This document shows, one piece after another, positions 40,025 through 48,388 of a stretch of 64,000 nt of DNA. Made by a program: the position numbers and the translations under genes. Source of the DNA: a bacterium D16-36 (GTDB taxonomy: Bacteria; Bacillota; Clostridia; Lachnospirales; Lachnospiraceae); contig RAYF01000018.1 in NCBI GenBank assembly GCA_003611745.1, positions 34,214 to 98,213 on the forward strand, in the 5' to 3' direction. The stretch's first letter is position 1; the number at the start of each line of letters is the position of its first letter. Below the pieces are notes generated by a model that did no database searches, was not told the origin of the DNA, and saw only the letters and a program-made list of their open reading frames with translations.

Positions 40025-40549
40025 TCAATCTCTAAAATATTCGTTTTCCACGAGAGGTATTCTTTCGTTTAAAATTTCTGTCCCTATATATTCCCCGATA
40101 AAGTTAAAATAGCCGTTGTCTCCGCCTTTCCTTGTCCAAAATTCTACAGACTCATGGATACGGATAAGACATTTGAGTGCAAGCTCATAAAATTTATTAT
40201 CAAGCACCACCCCTTTCTTTAAATCCTTCTGAAGATGTACATTTTTATCTGGCATAAAAAACATTTCTATTTCATCTGCACAGGAGCGGTAACACGGCTC
40301 TTCCCATTTCGAGTAGTCATATTCTTCCCCGTCAAGTAAACTTTCAATGTCAAGAAGGACTACCTGAATAATTTCCATTGCCTGTCTGCCATTAATACCA
40401 TATTCTACATGAAATTGATACAATTCTACTTCAAGGGTCTGCAGATACTCATAATAAAAACCATTTTCCTCCCCTCGCTGAATAGGATCCTTAATTGTCT
40501 TTTTTGTCTTTGAAGCAATACTATCAAACTGATACCTGTTTATTTTCAT
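40025..40549 (-). CDS. hypothetical acidic protein
   Basis: A 174-residue soluble protein beginning MKINRYQFDSIASKTKKTIK, mostly helical and acidic, with one Cys pair region (PCYRSCADEIEMFF). I do not recognise the family. AGAGGCGGG lies about 11 bases before the ATG. It stands alone, with a strong hairpin at 40642-40674 upstream and a Big_2 surface protein downstream. Size and isolation would also fit an immunity or accessory protein, but nothing in the sequence shows this. Confidence 0.6.
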   Translation of the reverse strand: MKINRYQFDSIASKTKKTIKDPIQRGEENGFYYEYLQTLEVELYQFHVEYGINGRQAMEIIQVVLLDIESLLDGEEYDYSKWEEPCYRSCADEIEMFFMPDKNVHLQKDLKKGVVLDNKFYELALKCLIRIHESVEFWTRKGGDNGYFNFIGEYIGTEILNERIPLVENEYFRD

Positions 40550-40641
40550 TCTTACATCCCGCCTCTCTTAATTTTAGTGTTCTTCTCAAAAACTTGTGCG
40601 TCTGCATACTGCCAGACAATGGTAATTTCTTATAAACCATT

Positions 40642-40674
40642 AAAGGGAAGAATGCGATGCGCATTCTTCCCTTT
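40642..40674. terminator. strong hairpin, likely terminator of the 40757 gene
   Basis: AAAGGGAAGAATGCG and its complement form a perfect 15-bp stem with a 3-base loop, 80 bases after the stop of the minus-strand surface gene. On the minus strand it is followed by AATGGTTTATAAG, a weak T tract. Confidence 0.55.
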
Positions 40675-40756
40675 GCCTTATTATTCATGCAACAGCCTAA
40701 CAACCTGCCCTGCTGCATTCTATGCATATCATTACGAGAAAGTCATTTGTCATCCA

Positions 40757-43093
40757 TTATGCCTTTTTAATGACAACATTTTTATTTCCTTTGCCTTTAA
40801 AGAGCTTCTTATAAGCAGTAACCTTGCTTGCCGGAACTTTAATAACAAGCTTCTTAGATGTTCCTTTCAAAACATCTTTTCCAACTGAAGTCAGTTTCGT
40901 TGACTTAATTGTAATAGTAGTTAATTTACTGCAGCCTTTAAATGCATTTTTACCAATCTTTGTAATATTCTTGCTTACTGTAATCTTTGTAAGTTTCTTA
41001 GCATTTGCGAATGCATTGTCAGCAATTGCAGTAACTTTGTATGTCTTGCCCTCTACCTTAATTGAAGCAGGCACAGAAACAGTCTTCTTTGAACTGATTT
41101 TCTTGTCTGACTGATAGCTTACCGTCTTGCTCTTTGTGCTTGTCACCTTGTAAGTTACCTTAGAAACTGTTACTTTATCGCCATTGCTAACACTCGGCTC
41201 TTCCGGTGGATTAGTCGGCTCAACAGTTGGCTCTACTGTAGGCTCTGTTGTCGGCTCAACAGTTGGCTCCGTGGTAGGTGCAGTAGTAGGCTCTGTTGTC
41301 GGCTCTGCACTTGGTTCCGTTGTCGGTTCTGCTGAAGGATCAGTTGTTGGTTCTGCACTTGGAGTTGTGCTTGGTGAAGGTGTAATAATCGGAACAACTG
41401 TAGTTCCACTGTTACCACTGTTAGAAGAATCATTCTTAAGGTCTTCTGATGTCACAAGTCCATTCAGCTTATCATCCTCTGGATTATTCTGAGTAACACT
41501 TGTAATTACTACCTTTGCAGGAGAAGATTCTGTACAGATTGTAAGTGCTAATTTCTCCAGAGGCCAGTTTGTATCTGTAGCACTCCATGTAATTGTATCA
41601 CCGTCTGCACCTGTAACTGTACTTGTGATAACAACAGTTGAACCTGTTCTCTTTGCATTTACAACAACGTCAGAATCTTTCAGAACAGCTGTCATCTTGC
41701 CATCAGCAAAAACACCATCCCAGTCAGTTGCCCAACTACAGTCAATTAACTCATAATTTGGCTGTAATGCGAGGTCAGGGTTAAATCCTGCAACACCTTT
41801 GACCTTGGTGCTCCACCTGTCTGCCCTTAAATACCATCCTTCTGCCCATGCGCCAGCTACAGCATAGACATCAACTGCTACTGTATAGTTTACCCAGCCA
41901 TCTGTTCCAGGGGATGTATTATGGAAAGCAATATCAACATCGAAATTACCTTTTACTGGTACCTGATATCCCTGACTGATTGCATTCCACTGTGAGCATG
42001 ATACCTCAGCAAGAATCTTTGTATAGGTTACAGTTACTTCAATGTCTTCTTCGCCCATTGTCCCTGTAACTGTAGATTTATCTGGTACATATCCTGCAAC
42101 CGTAGGTACCTCAATGCTGTATTTCCAGCCTTCAGAAACTTCTTTTACAAGGCTCTCTGGTGCAGTTACACCCTCTGGCATTACAAAATTAATGGTTACA
42201 TTATGCTTTGGAGCAGGTACATAAACTGCTTCTACTGTAATATCTGCCTCTCCCATTGTGCCTGCAACAGTTGTTTCTTTTGGTCTATATCCTACCACGC
42301 TTGTTGGTACATTGATAGTATATTCTTCATTGTCAAATACCAACACTTCGCGACTTGGTGCATCAGCTATTGCTACTCCTTCTTCATCTACACATTTAAC
42401 AGTTACAGTATGTGCACTTTTTGTGGATGGAGATAATTTACAAGCTTCTCCTCCTATATACAACTTTAAAGCATCTGTAGTGGCCTCTTTATAAATTGCA
42501 CTCCATGTACATTTCTCACCATTTACACCAACGACTGTATGATTCATAGTAATAACAGTGCCCTCTCTGACTACTGATATAATAACATCTGAATCCTTTA
42601 TCATTGCTGAAAAAGTATCCCAATTAGGTCCACCTACATATTCCAAAACACCTGCATTCACTGCAATTTCATTAGGGTTAGCACCTGTTCCAGCCACTCC
42701 AAAAGTATCATTTGACCATCTATCAGCCCTAACATACCAATCTGTAGTTGTATCATGAACTGTACCCGTAACATTAGTACTCAATGCTACTGCATAATTC
42801 TGAAAATTCAACGTTCCAGCCGATGTGTTATGAAAACTATAGTTTGCTGAAAAATCACCTGCTGGCAATGTCTCAGAGAAAAACTTTGAATAGTCATCCC
42901 AAGCCAGTACTAATGAATCGTCACCTACATTAATATCTGCTGCTGCCTCTGCTACCGTCGCATTCTGCGGCGGAATTACAGCACTTCCAGTTATTACCAT
43001 GGCTGCTGCCAGTACAGAAGCAAGCGCCTTCTTTGCCTGTTTTCTCCATCCTCCTTTCTTCACGTCATACATACTATGTACATGTTTTCTCAT
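40757..43093 (-). CDS. modular secreted protein with BspA-like leucine-rich repeats
   Basis: A 778-residue protein. A signal peptide covers about residues 1-51 (RKQAKKALASVLAAAMVITG, then AEAA). Two copies of an unrecognised beta-rich module of about 170 residues lie at about 55-230 and 375-550; each has an FHNTS, a WY.RADRWS and a KDSDV motif. Between them are two MucBP-like repeats (HTVTVKCVDEEGVAIADAP and HNVTINFVMPEGVTAP). A Thr/Pro/Glu linker of EPTT-type repeats (about 590-650) and a C-terminal BspA-type LRR_5 domain (AFANAKKLTKITVSKNITKI) follow. There is no LPXTG. Adhesion or ligand binding at the cell surface is likely. GAAAGGAGAAG precedes the ATG. Confidence 0.82.
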   Translation of the reverse strand: MRKHVHSMYDVKKGGWRKQAKKALASVLAAAMVITGSAVIPPQNATVAEAAADINVGDDSLVLAWDDYSKFFSETLPAGDFSANYSFHNTSAGTLNFQNYAVALSTNVTGTVHDTTTDWYVRADRWSNDTFGVAGTGANPNEIAVNAGVLEYVGGPNWDTFSAMIKDSDVIISVVREGTVITMNHTVVGVNGEKCTWSAIYKEATTDALKLYIGGEACKLSPSTKSAHTVTVKCVDEEGVAIADAPSREVLVFDNEEYTINVPTSVVGYRPKETTVAGTMGEADITVEAVYVPAPKHNVTINFVMPEGVTAPESLVKEVSEGWKYSIEVPTVAGYVPDKSTVTGTMGEEDIEVTVTYTKILAEVSCSQWNAISQGYQVPVKGNFDVDIAFHNTSPGTDGWVNYTVAVDVYAVAGAWAEGWYLRADRWSTKVKGVAGFNPDLALQPNYELIDCSWATDWDGVFADGKMTAVLKDSDVVVNAKRTGSTVVITSTVTGADGDTITWSATDTNWPLEKLALTICTESSPAKVVITSVTQNNPEDDKLNGLVTSEDLKNDSSNSGNSGTTVVPIITPSPSTTPSAEPTTDPSAEPTTEPSAEPTTEPTTAPTTEPTVEPTTEPTVEPTVEPTNPPEEPSVSNGDKVTVSKVTYKVTSTKSKTVSYQSDKKISSKKTVSVPASIKVEGKTYKVTAIADNAFANAKKLTKITVSKNITKIGKNAFKGCSKLTTITIKSTKLTSVGKDVLKGTSKKLVIKVPASKVTAYKKLFKGKGNKNVVIKKA

Positions 43094-43451
43094 AAATCTT
43101 CTCCTTTCTAATTATGAATAAAACTTTGACTCCCCCGCATAAGATAATTATGCAATTGTACTATTATTTAAACACATCTATCTATATTATTCAAGTACTT
43201 TCTACAAATTTTCTCGACTACACCAATTTTTGTTTAGCAACAATGCACCAACGACAAGTTTAATACCTTGCTCTAAACTGCAAATCAGTGATGTTAAAAA
43301 ATTAAATTGAACTTCCTGTCAAATTATGGTAGTATTTAGTATTTATATGGGATTGCCAAGATGGTAGGCGGTTAGCCCTCTCTGGAGGGACTGTGACCCT
43401 CCAATTACATAGAAACCGGAAACGGAATCTGGGAAAGGAGGGCTGAAGCGA
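43094..43451 (+). promoter_or_regulatory. intergenic region with type I toxin promoter
   Basis: The plus strand carries TTGAAC, 17 bases, TAGTAT preceded by TG (about 43307-43335), an extended -10 promoter. A structured leader of about 110 bases to the toxin ATG follows, with CCCTCTCTGGAGGGACTGTGACC hairpin segments. The rest of the interval is AT-rich, with no other gene seen. Confidence 0.5.
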
Positions 43452-43556
43452 ATGTTGACGATAGAAGGATTGATTTCGGTGCTTGGCTTATGCCTGACCT
43501 GTTTCGGTCTCGGATACGCCATCGGCAGCAAAGATAATGACAAGACACAAAAATAG
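43452..43556 (+). CDS. type I toxin-like hydrophobic peptide
   Basis: A 34-residue peptide: MLTIEGLISVLGLCLTCFGL, a few further hydrophobic residues and a charged tail (SKDNDKTQK). AAGGAGG lies ten bases before the ATG. The single helix plus polar tail, the long structured leader and the overlapping antisense RNA match Firmicutes type I toxin loci. It is 400 bases from a second such locus, at 43954. Confidence 0.7.
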   Translation: MLTIEGLISVLGLCLTCFGLGYAIGSKDNDKTQK

Positions 43557-43663
43557 CCGCCCCGTCTGGAAAACTGTGCGACTATTTTAGTTATACATAT
43601 TCCGGGCTGACCGTCTATCGGTAGTCCTATGGGGGCACCTGTTACCAGCAGGTGTCCTTCTTT
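43546..43663 (-). ncRNA. antisense RNA antitoxin candidate
   Basis: Promoter TTGCGA (43693-43698), 17 bases, TATATT (43670-43675) on the minus strand. The RNA would include a CACCTGCTGGTAACAGGTG hairpin and end at AAAATAGTCGC...GCGGCTATTTTT (43549-43589), which overlaps the toxin stop codon. Length is about 118 nt. Confidence 0.65.
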
Positions 43664-43953
43664 ATGTTTAATATACCATAATCTCCAGAGCGTCGCAAGC
43701 ATTTTTTAGCAGTTTTCCGATTTCTACATGTGAGATTTTTTACAACTTATTTGTCACGGAAATCAATTTTCAGCATTATTGCGACAAATCGGTTACTGAG
43801 CATGGAGTGAACAATAACCAGAAACGAGTTGGACATGAAACACTTTATACAGCCTCTGGTGGTATGCATAAAAATATGATAGAATACTGGACAAAGAACA
43901 GCTGCACCGCACAATGTGCTGGCCTCTATTTTCATGAAATGGAGGTGATGCCG

Positions 43954-44064
43954 ATGAACGAAAAAAGGAAAAACGAAAAGAAGACTTTTGATTTCAAAGA
44001 CCTTATGGCATTTGGAATGTTCATTCTGGCATTGCTGACATTCATTTACATGATTTGTCACTAA
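43954..44064 (+). CDS. type I toxin-like (Hol-Tox) peptide
   Basis: A 36-residue peptide: MNEKRKNEKKTFDFKDLMAF followed by a hydrophobic helix (ILALLTFIYMI) and CH. The basic-polar head, DLM-FG and LALLTFIY pattern is that of putative holin-like type I toxins. ATG 43954 follows GGAGGTG by six bases; ATG 43948 overlaps that site. The promoter has the extended -10 TATGATAGAAT (TAGAAT at 43880-43885), shared with the loci at 8786 and 44316. Confidence 0.75.
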   Translation: MNEKRKNEKKTFDFKDLMAFGMFILALLTFIYMICH

Positions 44065-44079
44065 TGCTGTAAAATATAG

Positions 44080-44172
44080 AAAAACCACCACAGACCTTTG
44101 GCGGGCAATGTGATGGTAATTTCTATATTGCGATTCACAATTTAGGCCAGCCACTTGGTAGCAGCTGTTCTT
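44080..44172 (-). ncRNA. antisense RNA antitoxin candidate
   Basis: A minus-strand TATAAT at 44179-44184 would start an RNA near 44172. The hairpin ACCATCACA/TGTGGTGGT followed by TTTTT (44081-44117) would end it just after the toxin stop codon. The -35 box (TTTATA, 18 bases away) is weak. Confidence 0.6.
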
Positions 44173-44327
44173 CTATGCATTATAACATTCTTTTTCCAAA
44201 GGTATAAATCCGTTGTAAGACTTTATATCCTAATCAAAGATATTTTTTGTCCTGTAAAATCGATTTCAGGCAGAGTCTAATATATTACTGACATTTACTT
44301 TTCTAAAAAATATGATATAATAATCGT

Positions 44328-44405
44328 TTGTATGGGAGCAGTTCTCCTTTAACGTTGTTTTCTCTACATACCGACAACTCTAAGTTCTGCTCCTGTACTT
44401 TTTTA
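44328..44405 (+). ncRNA. small RNA candidate
   Basis: A strong extended -10 promoter, TATGATATAAT (TATAAT at 44316-44321), is followed directly by GTATGGGAGCAG, which pairs with CTGCTCCTGTAC at the end of a loop of about 48 bases, then TTTTTT. No peptide is encoded. The 5' sequence GTATGGG resembles the toxin mRNA start at 8.81 kb. A free-standing sRNA or a relic of a toxin leader are both possible. Confidence 0.5.
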
Positions 44406-44432
44406 TAGGAAACTGCTCGCTGTGTGGTGGCT

Positions 44433-44462
44433 AAGGAACGCGGAGCGTTCCTTTATTTTTTT
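44433..44462 (+). terminator. Rho-independent terminator
   Basis: AAGGAACGC and GCGTTCCTT with a GGA loop, followed by TATTTTTTTAT. It would stop plus-strand transcription from the small RNA or toxin region before the Ser/Asn-rich gene. Confidence 0.75.
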
Positions 44463-44674
44463 ATCCATTTTTATCTCATTGGCCTTATTCAGTCAATCAA
44501 TTTTCCATTTTTTTGTTTTGTTAATGATTTCCACGAATAGAAATCACAAAGAATGCAACAATAATTGTGTTACCTGATAACTTTATTCTAATTTGTGTCT
44601 GTGTGCTGCCCGACACAAATATACAAAGAACCCATTCTTTGTAACAGGAATGCAGCGCAGAAATGGAGTATATC

Positions 44675-44953
44675 ATGAAAGATTATTTAAACCGTAATTC
44701 TAATTCTACAAATGGCACATCAAATGCTTCAAATTCTACTAACAAGGCAAGCAACTGCCATACTTCCGGCAGCAATGCAAGCAACACAAGTAACTCTAGC
44801 AACGCAAGCAATACCAGCAATGCAAGCAACAAGAGCGGAAGCTCTAACAAGTCAAGCAACAAGAGTTCAAATGCTTCGAATGCTTCAAACTCTTCAAACA
44901 AGAGCAGCAACAAGTCAAGCAACTCTTCAAACAGCTCATCAAACTGCCGCTAA
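44675..44953 (+). CDS. Ser/Asn-rich low-complexity protein
   Basis: A 92-residue protein starting MKDYLNRNSNSTNGTSNASN and built almost wholly from SN-A/K/S units, with one central Cys (NCHTSG) and the end NCR. There are no hydrophobic segments. ATG 44675 has GGAG eight bases upstream; an in-frame ATG at 44663 lacks one. The function is unknown. I recall comparable short N/S-rich proteins ending in NCR in other clostridia, where a spore-surface role would fit, but nothing here proves it. Confidence 0.65.
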   Translation: MKDYLNRNSNSTNGTSNASNSTNKASNCHTSGSNASNTSNSSNASNTSNASNKSGSSNKSSNKSSNASNASNSSNKSSNKSSNSSNSSSNCR

Positions 44954-45003
44954 TCCGTTTTGTACTTCTTTCTTCTAACAGGAATTAACAAATGATGCCA
45001 TAA

Positions 45004-45027
45004 CCGGGGAGAAAATCTTTCTCTCCG
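45004..45027. repeat. hairpin after the Ser/Asn-rich gene
   Basis: CCGGGGAGAAA pairs with TTTCTCTCCGG around ATC. No T run follows, so termination is possible but weakly supported. Confidence 0.45.
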
Positions 45028-45147
45028 GCACCATACATAGTACTCAATTATTACCGCAATGCTGTACTTTTACTTCTATATAAAATCAATTCAGAATACC
45101 TATAATTAAGACTCATTTTCCGGCAGCCTTGCGAAATGGAGGAAATC

Positions 45148-45477
45148 GTGCAATTTCGAATTATATCCTGTGAAATGTTAGAGCAATACCTGAAACAAGA
45201 TGACATTCTGCTTTTGGACCTGCGAAGCAGGGACAGTTACGAGCAGGAACACATCCCACGCGCTGTGTGGGCAGACTGGGAGACGCTGGAGGATACTATT
45301 CCCTCCTATCTCGCCGGCCTTCCCTTTAACCCCATATGGATTATCCTTTACTGCGACCATGGCAATACAAGCCTTCTGACTGCCAGAGACCTCGCCAGAA
45401 ACGGTTATCCTGTCATCAGTCTGGGCGGGGGCTATGCCTACTGGAAAAAATACCAAAAAGGCAGGCATAATACTTGA
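45148..45477 (+). CDS. rhodanese-like domain protein
   Basis: A 109-residue single rhodanese domain. LLLDLRSRDSYEQEHIPRAV is the typical N-terminal block, and ILYCDHGNTS holds the active-site Cys (about residue 71). GGYPV-type GGGYAYWKKY ends the domain. Such proteins carry a persulfide sulfur in sulfur transfer or detoxification. GTG 45148 follows GGAGG by five bases and is preferred to ATG 45136, which itself overlaps that ribosome site. A terminator follows at 45511. Confidence 0.85.
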   Translation: MQFRIISCEMLEQYLKQDDILLLDLRSRDSYEQEHIPRAVWADWETLEDTIPSYLAGLPFNPIWIILYCDHGNTSLLTARDLARNGYPVISLGGGYAYWKKYQKGRHNT

Positions 45478-45510
45478 ACTTGAACCATGCCTATGATAAA
45501 ATTTATCTTA

Positions 45511-45540
45511 AGGCCAAACGTTCAAAGCGTTGGTCTTTTT
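45511..45540 (+). terminator. Rho-independent terminator
   Basis: AGGCCAAACG pairs with CGTTGGTCTT and is followed by TTTTTC. It ends the rhodanese transcript before the AGCS transporter gene. Confidence 0.7.
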
Positions 45541-45681
45541 CAAGCGCAAAATTATGAAAAAGAATTTATTCATGCGTTTAGCGGATACCTTTTCCCTTCT
45601 CAGGGAAACAAAAAAGGGCGCAGACTTGGCACAAACTTATTAGTAACTGCCACAAAAATGTGCTCAGAAATGGGGATTTTT

Positions 45682-47418
45682 ATGGATCAATTTACAGAAA
45701 CACTAACAAACATTCTTACTGCAATTGATGACTTTGTATGGGGTCCGGTTATGTTGATTCTCTTAATGGGAACCGGCATCTTTCTTACCATCCGGACAAA
45801 AGCCCTTTGCTGGCGGAATCTTCCCTATGCTGTCAGCAGTGTACTAAGCAGGGAATCACGGCAGAAAAAGGGGGACGGCGATGTATCGCCATTTTCCGCA
45901 CTGACCACGGCACTCGCAGCCACTATCGGAACCGGAAATATCGTGGGCGTTGCCACTGCCATGGTGTCCGGAGGACCGGGTGCATTAGTCTGGATGTGGA
46001 TTTCCGCCGCTTTCGGCATTACGTCTAAATTCAGCGAATGTATGCTTGCCATAAAATACCGTGAAGTGAACGACCGCGGCGAAATGTCGGGCGGGCCGAT
46101 GTACACTATGAAAAAAGCTCTAAAACACAAAAAGCTCGGTACGGTTCTCGGATGGTTCTTTGCTCTGTTTGCTGTATTTGCCTCCTTTGGCATCGGCAAT
46201 CTTACACAGGCAAATTCCATTTCAACTGCCCTAACTGCTACATATAATGTTCCTTCCTATATTACCGGTATTGTTATCACGGTTCTGGCGCTTTTTATTA
46301 TTCTGGGGGGCATCAAATCTATCTCAAAAGTATCACAGGTTGTTGTCCCACTGATGGCAGTATTCTACATTATCGCAGGTCTGGTCGTTATCTTTGGGAA
46401 TCTTTCAAATATCCCGGCAGGGGCAGCTATGATTTTCAAAATGGCATTTTCTGTCAGGGCTGTGGGCGGAGGACTTTGCGGCAGCATCGCAGCCTCCATG
46501 ATGCAGGGACTTCGGTTTGGCGTTGCCCGCGGCGTATTTTCAAATGAAGCCGGAATGGGCTCTGCAGCTATCACCGCTGCAGCTGCGACAACAACTGATC
46601 CAGTCCGTCAAGGATATATCAATATGACAGGTACCTTTTGGGATACCATTGTTGTATGCAGCATTACTGGACTTTGCATCGCAGCCTCCGGCGTCCTTGG
46701 TGTGACAGAGCCGGCTGCACAGGGCAGTTACTTATGGCAGGAAGAAAATGTTGTCATAAGCTCTGCAAAAAGTAATGAAAAAGACACAATTGTTACAAAT
46801 TATACTGTTTCCATTAATGGGGACACATTAACCTTAAAAGAACTGGGAAAAGAAAACAAAATTTCTTTGACAAAAAACAATAAACGGAAGGCGGAATTGG
46901 AAAAAGAAGATTCTCTGCAATTTAAAGATTCCCCTCAGAAGGATGCCGCAGACATCATAGGTGTCTGGAATGATTCTGCTGGAAATGACTACATATTTGA
47001 CAGCACTTCTAAGTACCAGTACCGGCAATTAGTTGAAGGCTCCGCCCTCACAATTAAGGCATTCGAAACAGTACTTGGCAGCCTTGGCGGAATGCTAATC
47101 ACTATTTCCATTGCGCTTTTTGCTTTCTCAACCATCCTTGGCTGGGAGTACCACGGCGAAAAGGCACTCGAATATCTTTTGGGCACTCACCGCTATAATA
47201 TGATATACCGCATTTTCTTTTCACTGTTGGCATTTTTTGGAGCCACCACGACCCTGCAGATTGCATGGACATTTTCAGATATTTCCAATGCACTGATGGC
47301 AATCCCTAACTTAATCTGCATGTTAGCATTAAGCGGTGTAATTAAGAGTGAGATGGAACGCTACCAGCCAATTCTGAAGGCAGAAAAGAAAATGAAGAAA
47401 TCAAGAAAAATAAAATAG
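45682..47418 (+). CDS. AGCS family sodium:alanine/glycine symporter with inserted soluble domain
   Basis: A 578-residue membrane protein. The family motifs are FSALTTALAATIGTGNIVGV near residue 74, GGPGALVWMWISAAFG, and GVARGVFSNEAGMGSAAITA near residue 285. It imports alanine or glycine with Na+. The family is usually about 450-500 residues. Here about 105 extra residues sit between two late helices (after EPAAQGSYLW): a hydrophilic Lys-rich stretch with YTVSINGDTLTLKELGKENK and IGVWNDSAGNDYIFD, a pattern like lipocalin-like/DUF5640 beta repeats. ATG 45682 is chosen because it gives the usual family start (MDQFTETLTNI), with GGGG as a weak ribosome site; the frame is open to 45487. Confidence 0.88.
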   Translation: MDQFTETLTNILTAIDDFVWGPVMLILLMGTGIFLTIRTKALCWRNLPYAVSSVLSRESRQKKGDGDVSPFSALTTALAATIGTGNIVGVATAMVSGGPGALVWMWISAAFGITSKFSECMLAIKYREVNDRGEMSGGPMYTMKKALKHKKLGTVLGWFFALFAVFASFGIGNLTQANSISTALTATYNVPSYITGIVITVLALFIILGGIKSISKVSQVVVPLMAVFYIIAGLVVIFGNLSNIPAGAAMIFKMAFSVRAVGGGLCGSIAASMMQGLRFGVARGVFSNEAGMGSAAITAAAATTTDPVRQGYINMTGTFWDTIVVCSITGLCIAASGVLGVTEPAAQGSYLWQEENVVISSAKSNEKDTIVTNYTVSINGDTLTLKELGKENKISLTKNNKRKAELEKEDSLQFKDSPQKDAADIIGVWNDSAGNDYIFDSTSKYQYRQLVEGSALTIKAFETVLGSLGGMLITISIALFAFSTILGWEYHGEKALEYLLGTHRYNMIYRIFFSLLAFFGATTTLQIAWTFSDISNALMAIPNLICMLALSGVIKSEMERYQPILKAEKKMKKSRKIK

Positions 47419-47434
47419 GAATGGAGAGATACAA

Positions 47435-48388
47435 ATGGACAGCTTTATTTATAGCCTGAACGCCACTGTACCTGTTTTTCTGATTATGATTACAGGCAAC
47501 TTATTAAACCGAATTGGGCTGATTGACCGGCACTTTTCTAATATTGCTGACCGTTTTGTATTTAAGGCATGCCTGCCCTGCATGCTTTTCCTTAATCTGG
47601 CAGATACCAATATAAGGAAAAATTTTGATACACGCTATGTAGGCTATTGTTTTGTTGTCACTCTGGTTTCTATCCTTACAATCTGGTTTTTTGCACGGCA
47701 CCTGATAAAAGATAAATCCATGGTTGGCGCATTTGTACAGTGCTCTTACCGGAGCAGTGCAGCAATCCTCGGCATCGCTTTTATTCAGAATATCTATGGG
47801 ACGGCTGAGATGGCGCCGCTTATGATTATCGGCTCTGTCCCCCTATACAATATTTTTGCTGTGATTGTCTTAACAATGGAAAGCAGTGCGGGGCAGAACG
47901 CGAATGCACGCACCAACATCAGGAAAGCAATAAAAGGTATTTTTAAAAACCCTATCATAATTGGAATTTTTTTAGGGCTCCTCGCCTCTTATTTCCAGAT
48001 TGCGCCGCCACAGATGTTCCATAAAGCCATCCAGAATCTTGGGACTATGGCCTCACCGCTGGCACTAATCTCCATCGGTGCATCTTTTGAGGGACGTAAG
48101 GCAGTAGCAAAGCTGAAACCGACTGCCGCAGCTTCCTTCCTAAAATTAATCGGCCTGTGCGCTATCTTCCTGCCTCTTGCTGTCTGGCTGGGGTTTCGGG
48201 ACCAGAAACTGCTTGCCATCATAATAATGTTGGCATCACCATGCACGCCGACCGCCTATATTATGGCAAAAAATATGGGTGGCGACGGTGTACTGGCTTC
48301 CAGTATCATCGTCGTCACCACATTTTTTTCATCAATCACCCTGACTGGCTGGATTTTTATCGCAAGGCTTCTGGAACTTATCAAGTAA
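47435..48388 (+). CDS. AEC family (auxin efflux carrier-like) permease
   Basis: A 317-residue integral membrane protein with about ten helices. The family-typical blocks are VPVFLIMITGNLLNRIGLID at the start, MLFLNLAD near residue 50, and MLASPCTPTAYIMAKNMGGD near residue 270. AEC proteins transport organic acids or amino-acid-like anions in bacteria; the substrate is unknown. It starts 16 bases after the AGCS gene with its own GGAGAG and is likely co-transcribed. Its last 8 bases overlap the end of the convergent gene at 48381. Confidence 0.88.
   Translation: MDSFIYSLNATVPVFLIMITGNLLNRIGLIDRHFSNIADRFVFKACLPCMLFLNLADTNIRKNFDTRYVGYCFVVTLVSILTIWFFARHLIKDKSMVGAFVQCSYRSSAAILGIAFIQNIYGTAEMAPLMIIGSVPLYNIFAVIVLTMESSAGQNANARTNIRKAIKGIFKNPIIIGIFLGLLASYFQIAPPQMFHKAIQNLGTMASPLALISIGASFEGRKAVAKLKPTAAASFLKLIGLCAIFLPLAVWLGFRDQKLLAIIIMLASPCTPTAYIMAKNMGGDGVLASSIIVVTTFFSSITLTGWIFIARLLELIK

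Noticed and set aside
41210..41400. Possible CRISPR-like tandem repeats
   Set aside because: Repeats are 6-12 bases, in frame and code for the Pro/Thr/Glu linker; there are no spacers. No CRISPR array was seen anywhere.
41184..41492. Plus-strand frame with Gly/Ser/Val repeats
   Set aside because: It is the antisense of the EPTT-type linker of the minus-strand surface protein and has no ribosome site.
44683..44922. Leu/Glu-rich minus-strand frame
   Set aside because: Antisense of the Ser/Asn-rich repeat gene; no ribosome site or promoter.
45541..45681. Riboswitch (for example glycine) ahead of the AGCS transporter
   Set aside because: I could not find the conserved glycine aptamer core motifs; only a terminator of the upstream gene is clear.
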